DNA of 40,384 nt, from NCBI GenBank assembly GCA_002281535.1, contig NCGD01000036.1, forward strand, positions 1-40,384. Direction: 5' to 3'. Within the stretch, counting starts at the first letter, position 1. Every line of letters starts with the position of its first letter. Positions 17,034-25,063 of the stretch are shown here, piece by piece. A program made the translations under genes and the position numbers. This DNA comes from Sphingomonas sp. 28-63-12 (GTDB lineage: Bacteria > Pseudomonadota > Alphaproteobacteria > Sphingomonadales > Sphingomonadaceae). Below the pieces are notes generated by a model that made no database searches, was not told the origin of the DNA, and was given only the letters and a program-made list of their open reading frames with translations.

Positions 17034-18644
17034 CTATCGCGCTCTTTGGCGAATGGCAACTGCCAGCACCAGCAAGCCTGCCGCGACCAACGCGGCCATC
17101 AGATTGCCGACCCGGGCAAACAGCGTGGCGGCATGCGCCGGCGGGATCGGCAATTCGATCGCGCCATCGGTCTTGGCCGGGATGCTGGCCAGGACGCGAC
17201 CATCAGCGTCGATGATCGCGGAGACGCCGGTGGGGGTTGCGCGGATGATCGGCAGCCCTTCCTCTATTGCGCGCAGGCGCGCCATGGCGAGATGCTCGAC
17301 CGGGCCCCAGCGGCCGTACCAGCTGTCATTTGAGGGATTGAAGATGAAGGCGGGGCGATGGGCGCGGCTCACCGTGTGGCCCGAAAAGATGATTTCGTAG
17401 CAAATATCCATGCCAACCAGCCCGAAGCCGGGCAGATTGAGCCCAGCGGGCCCCGGCCCGGGCTGAAAATCGAGATCGCCCGGCACCAGCCGCGACAGGC
17501 CGAGCGCCGACATGAGCGGCCGGGCGGGCAGATATTCGCCCCAGGGGACGAGATGGGCCTTGTCATAGCGGCCGAGCAGCCGGGCCTTCGCATCGATCGC
17601 AAACACCGAATTGGTACCGGTGCTTACTGCGCCACGGGCATCGAATTGCAGGCTGTTGCCGCCCGTCAGCACGATATCGTTTGGGCCGAGATGGCTGGCA
17701 ATCCGGGCGAGCGTGACCTCGGGCCGGCCCTTCCAATACCAGGCCGGCGGGTAGCCTTGCTCGACAAAGAAGCGCAACGCGCCTTCGGGCCAGACGATCA
17801 GCCGCGGGACAGCGCCGGGCGTGCCGATATGGCGCTCGATCGCGGCCAGATTGGCCTCCGGATAGTCGTCGCGGGGGCGCTCTTCCTGATCGAGATTGGG
17901 CTGGATGACGCGGATGCGCGGGGCATTTGGCACATCCGCAAAGGTGGCGGGTGCCCGAAAATCGATTGAGGCCAGCATCAGCAACGCCACCCCGGCGATC
18001 ACCCCGACGGGGAAGCGCCATTGGCGACGCGCGGCAAGCAGACCGGCCCCTGCGATGGCCACGCTAATCCCTGAAAGCGCATAGGTGCCGATCAGCCGTG
18101 CCGAATGGGCAACGTCGATCACCGGCAGCCAGATTACCCCCAGCGGATTCCACGGATAGCCGGTGAACATCGTGCCGCGCAGCCATTCGGTCGCGATCCA
18201 GGCTGCCCCCGCCACAGCCACGAAGCTGCCCCCCGGTGGCGTCTCGGTGTCGCCGGTCGCGCGGGGGCTGGCGAGCCGCCACATCAGCCCCGCGGCCAGC
18301 ATCGGATAGATCGCCAGATAAGCGGCAAGAATCGAGACCGCCGGATAGCCGAGCCAGGCCGGCATCGCGTCCTGCAGGCTAAAGGCGCGGGCAATCCAGT
18401 TGTTGCCGATCGTGAAATGCGCAATGCCGAACAGCCAGCCGCGCCACAAAGCGGCGCGCAACGTCGGCGCATCGTGCACCAGCCAGAGCCACGCCGCGAA
18501 ACACGCCAGCGTCACCGGCCAGAGCTGTAACGGGGCAAAGCCCGTCGCCGCGACGGCACCGAGCAGGAGCGACAACAGGGCGGGGCGCTGATTGAGCCAG
18601 TTCACCCACCGGCTATCGCGTGGAACGCCGCGATTTGCTAGCAT
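17034..18644 (-). CDS. lnt: Apolipoprotein N-acyltransferase
   Basis: 536 aa inner-membrane enzyme that adds the third acyl chain to lipoproteins. Six to seven TM segments fill the first 210 residues, followed by the periplasmic carbon-nitrogen hydrolase domain and a final TM segment (about 510-530). The catalytic triad is complete: Glu287 in VWPEG, Lys362 in [12 protein letters not shown] and Cys415 in MDICYEI. The start is uncertain: ATG 18644 leaves only 6 nt to the divergent VOC gene; GTG 18605 would give 523 aa. The frame open to 19001 is shadow of the VOC gene. lnt-metK adjacency is the usual alphaproteobacterial order. Confidence 0.95.
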   Translation of the reverse strand: MLANRGVPRDSRWVNWLNQRPALLSLLLGAVAATGFAPLQLWPVTLACFAAWLWLVHDAPTLRAALWRGWLFGIAHFTIGNNWIARAFSLQDAMPAWLGYPAVSILAAYLAIYPMLAAGLMWRLASPRATGDTETPPGGSFVAVAGAAWIATEWLRGTMFTGYPWNPLGVIWLPVIDVAHSARLIGTYALSGISVAIAGAGLLAARRQWRFPVGVIAGVALLMLASIDFRAPATFADVPNAPRIRVIQPNLDQEERPRDDYPEANLAAIERHIGTPGAVPRLIVWPEGALRFFVEQGYPPAWYWKGRPEVTLARIASHLGPNDIVLTGGNSLQFDARGAVSTGTNSVFAIDAKARLLGRYDKAHLVPWGEYLPARPLMSALGLSRLVPGDLDFQPGPGPAGLNLPGFGLVGMDICYEIIFSGHTVSRAHRPAFIFNPSNDSWYGRWGPVEHLAMARLRAIEEGLPIIRATPTGVSAIIDADGRVLASIPAKTDGAIELPIPPAHAATLFARVGNLMAALVAAGLLVLAVAIRQRAR

Positions 18645-18650
18645 GTTTGC

Positions 18651-19070
18651 ATGATCCGCCCCTTCCACCTCGCGTTCCCCGTCCATGACCTGCCTGCGGC
18701 ACGGGCGTTTTATGGTGACGTTCTGGGCTGCGCCGAGGGGCGATCGTCGGACAATTGGATCGATTTCAACCTTTTCGGTCATCAGGTCGTTGCGCATCTC
18801 GATCCGGCGGCGACCACGGCGGCGGTAACGAATCCGGTCGACGGGCATGACGTGCCGGTGCCGCATTTCGGCGTGGTGCTGACGATGGCCGACTGGTTGG
18901 TGCTGGCAGACCGGGTGACGGCGGCACAGGTGCCATTCAGTATCGCCCCGCATATCCGCTTTCGGGGCCAGCCCGGCGAGCAGGCAACGATGTTCTTCCA
19001 TGACCCCAGCGGCAATGCGCTCGAGTTCAAGGCGTTTGCCGACGACGCGATGATCTTTGCGACGGACTAA
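18651..19070 (+). CDS. VOC family (glyoxalase/dioxygenase-fold) protein
   Basis: 139 aa with two beta-alpha-beta-beta-beta repeats. Likely metal ligands are His6 in PFHLAFPV, the His in VPHFGVVL and the Glu in GNALEFKAF; the loop [11 protein letters not shown] is the usual end of VOC proteins. The family covers lyases, dioxygenases and resistance proteins, so the reaction cannot be named. The ATG lies 6 nt from the divergent lnt ATG with no clear Shine-Dalgarno on either side, so one transcript may be leaderless or the lnt start may be internal. Confidence 0.9.
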   Translation: MIRPFHLAFPVHDLPAARAFYGDVLGCAEGRSSDNWIDFNLFGHQVVAHLDPAATTAAVTNPVDGHDVPVPHFGVVLTMADWLVLADRVTAAQVPFSIAPHIRFRGQPGEQATMFFHDPSGNALEFKAFADDAMIFATD

Positions 19071-19091
19071 GTTGTCTCGCGACGCGATTGA

Positions 19092-19580
19092 TCAGTCGTC
19101 GTGAATTTCGATGACGCCGATTCGGGCAAGTTGCTCGGCGGTTTTGGTGAATTCGGCGAGCAGGGGCTCCAGCATCGGCGCCAGGCCGAGCATCTCGATC
19201 ACCCCGGCCGGAGGGGTGACGCCGCCGCGGCAATCCTCGATCAGCAGCCCACGCTCGATCAGCCTTTCAACCTGTCGTCGGACGGTCTCGCGCGGGAGCC
19301 CGGTGGCGGAGGCGATCGCGTTACGGGATATCGGCACCACCCATTCGCGCGGCAGGATCGCCGTTGCGGTGAAATGGTCCGGAATGGAGCGTTCCCGCAT
19401 CAATTTCTGCACATTGGCGACGCATACCGTCAGATAAATCAGCAACTCGCTGGGGCTGATCGGGATATCGCCAGACGTGAAGGCGCGCTGAGTCGCCAGA
19501 AAAAGATTGGCAACTCCAAACATGGCAACGCGCCAATTGGCTGCCATCTTCGCCGGGTTGGTCGAAATCCGCACTGTCAT
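19092..19580 (-). CDS. Winged-helix transcriptional regulator, unassigned family
   Basis: 162 aa. A winged-helix DNA-binding part is clear near residues 85-118: ISRNAIASATGLPRETVRRQ, then VERLIERGLLIED. The N-terminal half is helical with SPSELLIYLTVCVANVQKLM and lacks an obvious effector domain. It resembles MarR/Crp-like winged helices but I cannot place it in a named family. It is convergent to the VOC gene and lies upstream of nothing on its strand until lnt. A palindrome at 19632-19647 upstream is a candidate self-operator. GGAGG lies about 13 nt before the ATG, slightly far. Confidence 0.75.
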   Translation of the reverse strand: MTVRISTNPAKMAANWRVAMFGVANLFLATQRAFTSGDIPISPSELLIYLTVCVANVQKLMRERSIPDHFTATAILPREWVVPISRNAIASATGLPRETVRRQVERLIERGLLIEDCRGGVTPPAGVIEMLGLAPMLEPLLAEFTKTAEQLARIGVIEIHDD

Positions 19581-19631
19581 CGGGCGCCCATTTCCTCCCC
19601 GAGATCGCCTTGCAAGGCGGCGGTGGATTTA

Positions 19632-19647
19632 TGCCCATTATGGGGCA
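19632..19647. promoter_or_regulatory. Candidate operator of the winged-helix regulator
   Basis: TGCCC (19632-19636) and GGGCA (19643-19647) flank a 6-nt centre; on the minus strand the centre reads CATAAT, like a -10 box. It lies 52 nt upstream of the regulator start, a position suited to autorepression. Confidence 0.35.
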
Positions 19648-19737
19648 ATTGGGGGCTAGTTAAACCAACATGGCATCATCGGGCAATCGGAATGACAACG
19701 ATGGCATTCAAATAATAGGGTATCGTGGCGGCATGGT

Positions 19738-21069
19738 TTACCGACCGCTGCTCACCCGCCAAATCACGTTGCCAACATCATCAGCGACCAGCAGACTGCC
19801 GCTGCGATCGAGCGCGACACCGACCGGACGGCCTTGCGCGTTGCCATTCTTGTCGAGAAAACCGCCCAGCACATCGATTGGCTTAGCGTCTTTGACGGGA
19901 AAGCCATCCGCAGCGAACGGAACATAGATCACTTTATAGCCCGATACCGGCACCCGGTTCCAGCTGCCATGCTGGCCAATAAAGGCACCATTGGTGAACT
20001 GGTCGCCCAATGTTGCGCCCTTGGCAAAGCTCAGTCCCAGCGAGGCAGTGTGGGCGCCCAGTGCATAATCGGGGCGCTTCGCATATTCGAGCAGATCGGG
20101 CCGTTCGGGCTGGACGCGCTTGTCGGCATAGCCGCCCCAATAGCTATGGGGCCAGCCGAAGTAATCGCCAAAGCCCACGGCGGTCAGATAATCCGGCGCA
20201 AGATCGGAGCCGAGCATGTCACGCTCATTAACGGTGGTCCACAATCGGCCGGATTGTGGTTCCCAGGCCAGGCCTTGAGGGTTGCGGAGGCCGGCGGCGA
20301 AGACGCGGAAAGTCTTGGTTGCGGGGTCTACCTCAAGGATATTGGCGCGGTTTGTTTCAACCTCGAGGCCGTTTTCGGCGATATTCGTCGAGGAGCCGAC
20401 CGCGACATAAAGCAATTTGCCATCGGCACTGGCGATGACATTGCGGGCCCAGTGATTGCCGCCGCCCGGATAGCGCACCACGGTTTCGGGCTTGGCGGTG
20501 ATCTGCGTCTGCCCGGTGACATAGGGCACGCGCACCAGCGCATCGGTGTTGGCGATATACAGCTGATCGCCGACCAGGACCATGCCGAGCGGCGCATTGA
20601 GCCCCGCGATCAGCACCGAGCGAAAATCGGCGACGCCATCGCCATTGGTATCGCGCAGCAAGGTGATCCGGTTGGCGGATGGCACGCCCGCGCCGGCTTT
20701 GTCGAGCAGCCACTTCATCACGAGATTGGTGATGCTGAACCCGCCGCCGCGCGGCGGCGAATTGGTTTCGGCGACCAGCATGTCGCCATTGGGCAGCTGA
20801 TAGAGCCAGCGCGGATGATCCAGCCCCGCGGCGAAGGCCGCGACTTTCAGCCCGGCGGCCGGCACCGGCGTCGCGCCATTGCGCCATCCGACGACGCTGG
20901 CGACCTTAATCGTCGGCACGGTCTGGACGCGTGGGGCGGTGATCCGCGGACGCGGGCCCTGCAATGCCTCGATCGGTACTTCGGCGACATCGGGGCGGGT
21001 AGCCCAGAACACGAAGCCAGCGCCGAGGATGGCGAAAATGGCGAGGAGGCGGAGGATGTGTTTGCGCAT
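19738..21069 (-). CDS. Sorbosone dehydrogenase family (PQQ-type beta-propeller) protein
   Basis: 443 aa. An N-terminal hydrophobic segment (about 5-24, ILRLLAIFAILGAGFVFWAT) is a signal anchor or uncleaved signal, so the rest is periplasmic. The body reads as a six-bladed propeller of the glucose/sorbosone dehydrogenase group: LDHPRWLYQLPNGDMLVAET near 85-105, LRDTNGDGVAD near 140, ADGKLLYVAVGSSTNI near 210, LRNPQGLAWEP near 255, GWPHSYWGG near 305 and GRPVGVALDRSGSLLVADD at the end. Members oxidise sugars or related aldoses with PQQ, but many have no proven activity. Single gene with its own promoter; not coupled to PQQ genes here. Confidence 0.87.
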   Translation of the reverse strand: MRKHILRLLAIFAILGAGFVFWATRPDVAEVPIEALQGPRPRITAPRVQTVPTIKVASVVGWRNGATPVPAAGLKVAAFAAGLDHPRWLYQLPNGDMLVAETNSPPRGGGFSITNLVMKWLLDKAGAGVPSANRITLLRDTNGDGVADFRSVLIAGLNAPLGMVLVGDQLYIANTDALVRVPYVTGQTQITAKPETVVRYPGGGNHWARNVIASADGKLLYVAVGSSTNIAENGLEVETNRANILEVDPATKTFRVFAAGLRNPQGLAWEPQSGRLWTTVNERDMLGSDLAPDYLTAVGFGDYFGWPHSYWGGYADKRVQPERPDLLEYAKRPDYALGAHTASLGLSFAKGATLGDQFTNGAFIGQHGSWNRVPVSGYKVIYVPFAADGFPVKDAKPIDVLGGFLDKNGNAQGRPVGVALDRSGSLLVADDVGNVIWRVSSGR

Positions 21070-21388
21070 GGCCCCTAGCTAAGGTTCATCGGCGGGCAGG
21101 GAAAGACCAAAAGAAACGGCCGCCGGCAAAAGGGGGGATGCCGGCGGCCGGATCGACCCGCGCGATTGGGGCGAGACGAGCGGGGGGCGACGCTTGTCTT
21201 CGCGCGCGGGACGAAGGACGAAGGGAAAGTGCCGCTCTACACGGGGGAGCCGGATGCTCCATCGCCCTTGCTGGGCAGCGCTATCGCCGTCTTTGCCTGA
21301 TCGGCCAAATGGATTAATTCGTACTGAGTAATCGGATGTCTGACTATGTCACTACCACGGTTGCCGACACCGGCGTCATTGGGGGCGA
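21070..21388. other. 319-nt intergenic region without a protein gene
   Basis: It lies between corC and the sorbosone-dehydrogenase gene, both on minus. It contains a strong minus-strand hairpin terminator near the sorbosone-dehydrogenase gene (21107-21149) and an AT-rich imperfect palindrome (about 21313-21332, centred on GTAC) near corC. No ORF of quality is present. A small RNA transcribed leftwards from the AT-rich block to the terminator is possible. Confidence 0.5.
21107..21149 (-). terminator. Intrinsic terminator with C-rich loop
   Basis: GGCCGCCGGCA (21118-21128) and TGCCGGCGGCC (21139-21149) form a perfect 11-bp stem. On minus the loop is TCCCCCCTTT and the stem is followed by GTTTCTTTTGG, so it ends leftward transcription. 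It lies about 240 nt beyond the corC stop. Confidence 0.7.
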
Positions 21389-22300
21389 TCACCCATCATC
21401 GTCAGACGTTGGCACGGGCGGGTGCAGCCTGAGCCGTTGAATCCGCTTGGTATCGGCCTCCAGCACCTCCAGCCGCCAGCCGCTGGGGTGGGTGATGCAT
21501 ATCCCGGCTTCGGGGACATGCCCGATCAGCACCGCCGCGAGCCCGCCGATCGTATCGATATCGTCATCGGTTTCGGCCAGACGCGGGTCGATCGTTTCGG
21601 CGATATCCTCCAGCTCGGCGCGGCCATCGGCTTCCCACGCGCCGCCGTCGATCGGGATCATCAATTGCTGGGGCGCGTCGTCATGTTCGTCTTCGATGTC
21701 GCCGACGATTTCCTCGATCAGATCCTCGATCGTCACCAGTCCTTCGGTGCCGAAATATTCGTCGAGCACGATGGCGAGATGAACGCGTTTCTGGCGCATA
21801 TCGGCGAGCAGATCGAGCGTGCCGCGCGACATCGGCACGAACAATGGCTCGCGGATCAGCGCGGCGATCGATTCGGGGTGCGGCGCGCCAGTGGCCAGGA
21901 TGTTGAAGACATCCTTGATATGAACCATGCCGATGATCGTATCGAGCTTTTCCCGGTAAACCGGCAGGCGGCTATGCCCGGCCTCGGCCAGCAGCGTCAC
22001 CAGATCGGCAAAGCTGGTCTGTTCCTCGACCGCGACGATATCGGCGCGCGGGACGCCGACATCGCCAGCATCGCGTTCGCCGAAATGGAGCAGGTTGCGC
22101 ACCATCTGGCGTTCAAGCGGGGAGAGATCGCCACGCGCATCGGGCGCGGGATCGTCCTCATGCGCGTCGATCGCTTCCTCAAGCTGGGCGCGCAGCGAAT
22201 CGTCGCCGGGCTCGCCGAAGATGAAAGTGCGGAAGGAGCGCCATAAGCTGCCTTCCTGGGAGCCGGCATGGCCGGTCTCGGTACTGGGGCCGTCGGCCAT
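21389..22300 (-). CDS. corC: CorC/HlyC-type CBS-domain protein (hemolysin family)
   Basis: 303 aa cytoplasmic protein of the CorC/TlyC group, without the N-terminal membrane domain. Two CBS motifs span about 75-205 (VPRADIVAVEEQTSFADLVT, HSRLPVYREKLDTIIGMVHI, then LAIVLDEYFGTEGLVTIEDL), followed by the CorC_HlyC transporter-associated domain (about 220-295, DDIDTIGGLAAVLIGHVPEA). It is linked to magnesium/cobalt homeostasis in the family. It starts 9 nt after ybeY and ends the phoH-ybeY-corC unit. Confidence 0.92.
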   Translation of the reverse strand: MADGPSTETGHAGSQEGSLWRSFRTFIFGEPGDDSLRAQLEEAIDAHEDDPAPDARGDLSPLERQMVRNLLHFGERDAGDVGVPRADIVAVEEQTSFADLVTLLAEAGHSRLPVYREKLDTIIGMVHIKDVFNILATGAPHPESIAALIREPLFVPMSRGTLDLLADMRQKRVHLAIVLDEYFGTEGLVTIEDLIEEIVGDIEDEHDDAPQQLMIPIDGGAWEADGRAELEDIAETIDPRLAETDDDIDTIGGLAAVLIGHVPEAGICITHPSGWRLEVLEADTKRIQRLRLHPPVPTSDDDG

Positions 22301-22309
22301 CGCGGTTGG

Positions 22310-22840
22310 TTAGTCCTCGTCTTGATCGTTCAGGTCGGTATCGTGTCGATAGGGATCGGCGATGCCGAGCGTGGCCAGCACATCGCGTTCGATCTGCTCC
22401 ATCGCCTCGGCTTCCACCTGCCCCTGATGATCATATCCTAGCAGATGCAGCGTCCCGTGCACGATCAAATGCGTTGCATGGTCTTGCAACGTGACGCCTT
22501 TCTCGCTTGCCTCGCTTTCGCAGACGCCGAAGGCCAGCACGATATCGCCCAGCAGCACTTCGCCATCATCGGTATTGGCGACGGTATCGAGCAGATCGGG
22601 TGCGATCATCGGGAAGGACAGGACGTTGGTCGGCTTGTCCTTGTGGCGATAATCGCGGTTGAGGGTTTGCACCTCGGCATCGTCGGTAAGGCGGACCGAG
22701 ATTTCGGCGGTGAAGGGTTTGCCGATCCAGCCACCCTGCCCGGTGGCGGCGAGCGCGGCGGTGGCGGCACGGGTTGCCAGCGCCTCCCAGTCGGTCGAAT
22801 CGGGCCAGACGGGCTCAGCCGAAAGGCCTATCTCAAGCAT
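22310..22840 (-). CDS. ybeY: Endoribonuclease YbeY, rRNA maturation factor
   Basis: 176 aa metal-dependent RNase involved in 16S rRNA 3'-end processing and ribosome quality control. The zinc-binding signature HGTLHLLGYDH is near residues 129-139, and the strand motif NRDYRHKDKPTNVLSFP is near 70-87. The acidic tail (DTDLNDQDED) is an ordinary extension. ATG 22840 (MLEIGLSAEP) is chosen; the frame open to 22954 lies inside phoH. It overlaps the phoH stop by 8 nt, indicating translational coupling. Confidence 0.96.
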   Translation of the reverse strand: MLEIGLSAEPVWPDSTDWEALATRAATAALAATGQGGWIGKPFTAEISVRLTDDAEVQTLNRDYRHKDKPTNVLSFPMIAPDLLDTVANTDDGEVLLGDIVLAFGVCESEASEKGVTLQDHATHLIVHGTLHLLGYDHQGQVEAEAMEQIERDVLATLGIADPYRHDTDLNDQDED

Positions 22841-23831
22841 CCTTGCCCTCGTACGCCTCCACGATCCGGCCAACAATGGGGTGCCGCACCACATCGCCCG
22901 CGCCGAAGCGGCAGATCGACAGGCCATCGACGCCCTGCAGCCGATCGACCGCATCGTTCAGGCCGCTCGACCCCATGCCGCCGGGCAGATCGGTCTGCTT
23001 GGGATCGCCGCACACCACCATCCGGCTGTTTTCGCCAAAGCGCGTCAGGAACATCTTCATTTGCGCCGGCGTGGTGTTCTGCGCTTCGTCGAGGATGATG
23101 AAGGCATCGGCCAGCGTGCGGCCGCGCATGAAGGCGATCGGCGCGATCTCGATCTCGCCGCTCGCGATGCGGCGTTCGACCTGCTCGGCGGGCAGGCAAT
23201 CGTTGAGCGCATCGTACAGCGGCCGCAGATAGGGATCGACCTTTTCCTTCATGTCGCCGGGCAGGAAGCCAAGCTTTTCGCCCGCCTCCACCGCCGGACG
23301 CGAGAGGATCAGCCGCTGGATGCTGCCGGTGATAAGCTGCGCGACGGCCTGTGCGACGGCGATATAGGTCTTGCCCGTGCCCGCTGGCCCGAGCGCGAAG
23401 ATGATGTCGTTGCTGAGCAGCTCGCGCATATAATGCGCCTGCGCCACGGTACGCGGGACGATGGTTTTCTTGCGCGTGCGGATCATGATCGAGGGCGCGG
23501 GCGAGGCCTCTGCGCTGATGATGCCGTGCAAGGTCGGCTCCGCGGACATGGTGATGACCGCCTCGATCAGCCCGGTATCGATCACCTCGCCGCGGATGAT
23601 GCGGTTGTAGAGCCCGTTCAACACATCGCGGGCCGAGGCCACCGCTTCGGCGGTCCCCTCAAGCCCCACCTTGTTGCCGCGCGCGGTGATGTACACGCCG
23701 AGTCGGTTTTCCAGCAGCAACAGGTTGCGGTCAAACTCCCCGAACAATTGCGCCATCAATTGCGGCCGATCGAAGGTCAATTCGGCGCGACTACGCTCGC
23801 CGGACTGGGCGGGGACGGGCTTACGGCTCAT
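22833..23831 (-). CDS. phoH: PhoH-like ATPase (PhoL)
   Basis: 332 aa. The N-terminal part carries a KH-like segment (LGVYITARGNKVGLEGTAEA, about 50-70), followed by the PhoH ATPase domain with Walker A GPAGTGKTYIAV near 150 and Walker B FIILDEAQNTTP near 240, then CGDPKQTDLP and RHPIVGRIVEAYE. It is the usual partner of ybeY. ATG 23831 has AAGGA at 7 nt; the frame open to 24044 is noncoding leader. Normally it follows miaB directly, but here 1.2 kb of accessory DNA separates them, so it needs its own promoter. Confidence 0.95.
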   Translation of the reverse strand: MSRKPVPAQSGERSRAELTFDRPQLMAQLFGEFDRNLLLLENRLGVYITARGNKVGLEGTAEAVASARDVLNGLYNRIIRGEVIDTGLIEAVITMSAEPTLHGIISAEASPAPSIMIRTRKKTIVPRTVAQAHYMRELLSNDIIFALGPAGTGKTYIAVAQAVAQLITGSIQRLILSRPAVEAGEKLGFLPGDMKEKVDPYLRPLYDALNDCLPAEQVERRIASGEIEIAPIAFMRGRTLADAFIILDEAQNTTPAQMKMFLTRFGENSRMVVCGDPKQTDLPGGMGSSGLNDAVDRLQGVDGLSICRFGAGDVVRHPIVGRIVEAYEGKDA

Positions 23832-24021
23832 GCGGTTCCTTCGGGCGGGAGGAGGCTTAAGGTGCGGAAGTTGCCAGCTGGATGTGACGATGGTGGCGGC
23901 CCGACGACACCGCTGCGGCGAGAATCGCCGGGGGTCACGTGGGAAGGGCGGGTGTGCTGCATCCGTGGAGGAGTTTGGCAGATCGGGCGCTGCTAGGACA
24001 GGGGAAAGTGCAGCAAAATCC

Positions 24022-24049
24022 TTGATAATAGTTGATAACGGCATATTGT
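24022..24049 (+). promoter_or_regulatory. Candidate promoter and operator of the parD-like gene
   Basis: TTGATA (24022-24027) and TATTGT (24044-24049) are spaced 16 nt and fit a sigma-70-type promoter. TTGATAA is repeated directly (24022-24028 and 24032-24038), as expected for an antitoxin binding site. AGAGGAG lies at 24055-24061, 8 nt before the ATG. Confidence 0.5.
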
Positions 24050-24069
24050 CGCGCAGAGGAGACTATTTG

Positions 24070-24303
24070 ATGATCAGCGCCGATCTTGGTCAACAGCTTG
24101 AGGGCTTCGTCACGAATCTTGTCGAAAGCGGGCGCTATAATTCAAAGAGCGAAGTGCTCCGCGAGGGGGTTCGCCTAGTGCAGGAACGCGAGGCTCGGCT
24201 GGCGGCACTTGATGCCTCGATTGCGCGCGGGCTCGATGACGCGGCGGCGGGGCGGACGCTGCCGGCGGGCGCGGTATTCGACCGGCTTGAGAGCAAAATT
24301 TGA
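24070..24303 (+). CDS. ParD-family antitoxin, without an adjacent ParE
   Basis: 77 aa. The ribbon-helix-helix N-terminal part is clear: ISADLGQQLEGFVTNLVESG, then RYNSKSEVLREGVRLVQ near residues 22-38. The C-terminal half (REARLAALDASIARGLDDAA) is the toxin-binding helix of ParD. ATG 24070 has a strong Shine-Dalgarno. In ParDE operons parE follows with overlap, but after the stop at 24303 no ParE-like frame is found on either strand, so it is an orphan or a relic. It is divergent from phoH and part of an insertion between miaB and phoH. Confidence 0.88.
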   Translation: MISADLGQQLEGFVTNLVESGRYNSKSEVLREGVRLVQEREARLAALDASIARGLDDAAAGRTLPAGAVFDRLESKI

Positions 24304-24443
24304 CTTCTTAGCGGATGGATGCCGCCACTAGTCAGCTGCAAATACATCCTTGATCTTGCCCTTAGGGGTGCTGCAGTATCAGTTGCGATATTGATCGTAG
24401 GATACTCAATTGCTGCTGACTACAGCCCTCATTGGACACCCGT

Positions 24444-24563
24444 ATGCCTAATCATCCAAGTCCTCCTCCCCCTCCACCTAGCCCACCGCCACCGCCACCG
24501 CCTGCCTATCCGGGATATAAAGAGGATCGAGGATGGCCACCATCGAGTCCTCCGCGTCCATAG
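24444..24563 (+). CDS. Proline-rich small ORF, 39 aa
   Basis: ATG 24444 opens a 39-codon frame with about half prolines: MPNHPSPPPPPPSPPPPPPP, then an Ala-Tyr-Pro-Gly-Tyr stretch and a Pro-rich end. Its stop lies 28 nt inside the next ORF, which is in another frame. The proline codons are often CCT or CCA, unlike the CCG/CCC-rich neighbours. No good Shine-Dalgarno is visible, so translation is uncertain. It could be a real small partner of the two-TM protein, the remnant of a proline-rich N-terminus lost by frameshift, or chance. Confidence 0.3.
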   Translation: MPNHPSPPPPPPSPPPPPPPAYPGYKEDRGWPPSSPPRP

Positions 24564-25057
24564 ACGCAGCTAAGTTTGCTGCCTACCAAAATGGCAGCTA
24601 TCACGCTGATCGAGAGGGCATTCTTGATCGCCGCCATAGGATAATGATGTTCCTAGTGATTGCGCTTGGGACTACTTCGGTGGTCGGCCCGTTCGGTCCT
24701 CTGGTGCAAACCTACTCCGGGGTCGTCACGGCACTAATTGGTGCAGTGGATCTAGCATTTGGCTTTTCGATTCGTGCTAGAAACCATGCTTATCTTCGGA
24801 AGGAATATTTTCGGATTGCTGCGGCTCTGGCCTCCCGAAAATGCAAGCCGCTCGATGCAGAAGCGAAGATGATGGAGCTCGCAGCGGATGAGGAGCCAAT
24901 CTTTATGGCAGCGCACGCTATCGCAGAAAATTGGGCAATGAAGGCCGTTTATGGAGATTCAAAGCCACTACCGTGTGAGGTGGGATGGTTGAGGCGTCAA
25001 TTCCGTCACTTATTCCTCATGACCGACGTAAATTTTTCAACCAAGAAGAAGAAATAG
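24533..25057 (+). CDS. Two-TM protein, SLATT-like, unknown function
   Basis: 174 aa. After a polar N-terminus with a basic DRRHRIM approach come two TM helices, about 37-55 (IMMFLVIALGTTSVVGPFG) and 61-79 (YSGVVTALIGAVDLAFGFS), then a helical region with ARNHAYLRKEYFRIAAALAS. This layout recalls the SLATT group of two-TM proteins, some of which are effectors in defence loci; the match is by pattern only. The end is basic (STKKKK). GAGGA lies 6 nt before ATG 24533. Base composition is clearly more AT-rich than its neighbours, so recent transfer is likely. It converges on miaB with 6 nt between stops. Confidence 0.7.
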   Translation: MATIESSASIDAAKFAAYQNGSYHADREGILDRRHRIMMFLVIALGTTSVVGPFGPLVQTYSGVVTALIGAVDLAFGFSIRARNHAYLRKEYFRIAAALASRKCKPLDAEAKMMELAADEEPIFMAAHAIAENWAMKAVYGDSKPLPCEVGWLRRQFRHLFLMTDVNFSTKKKK

Positions 25058-25063
25058 TCAAAG

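Noticed and set aside
15817-17400. 527-aa open frame on plus opposite metK and lnt
   Set aside because: Antisense shadow of two well-defined genes.
24304-24443. ParE remnant after parD
   Set aside because: I read all frames for ParE-like motifs and found none that I could defend.
24319-24573. 84-aa frame with a hydrophobic stretch before the two-TM gene
   Set aside because: No Shine-Dalgarno, second half is the proline-rich frame read out of register, no family pattern.
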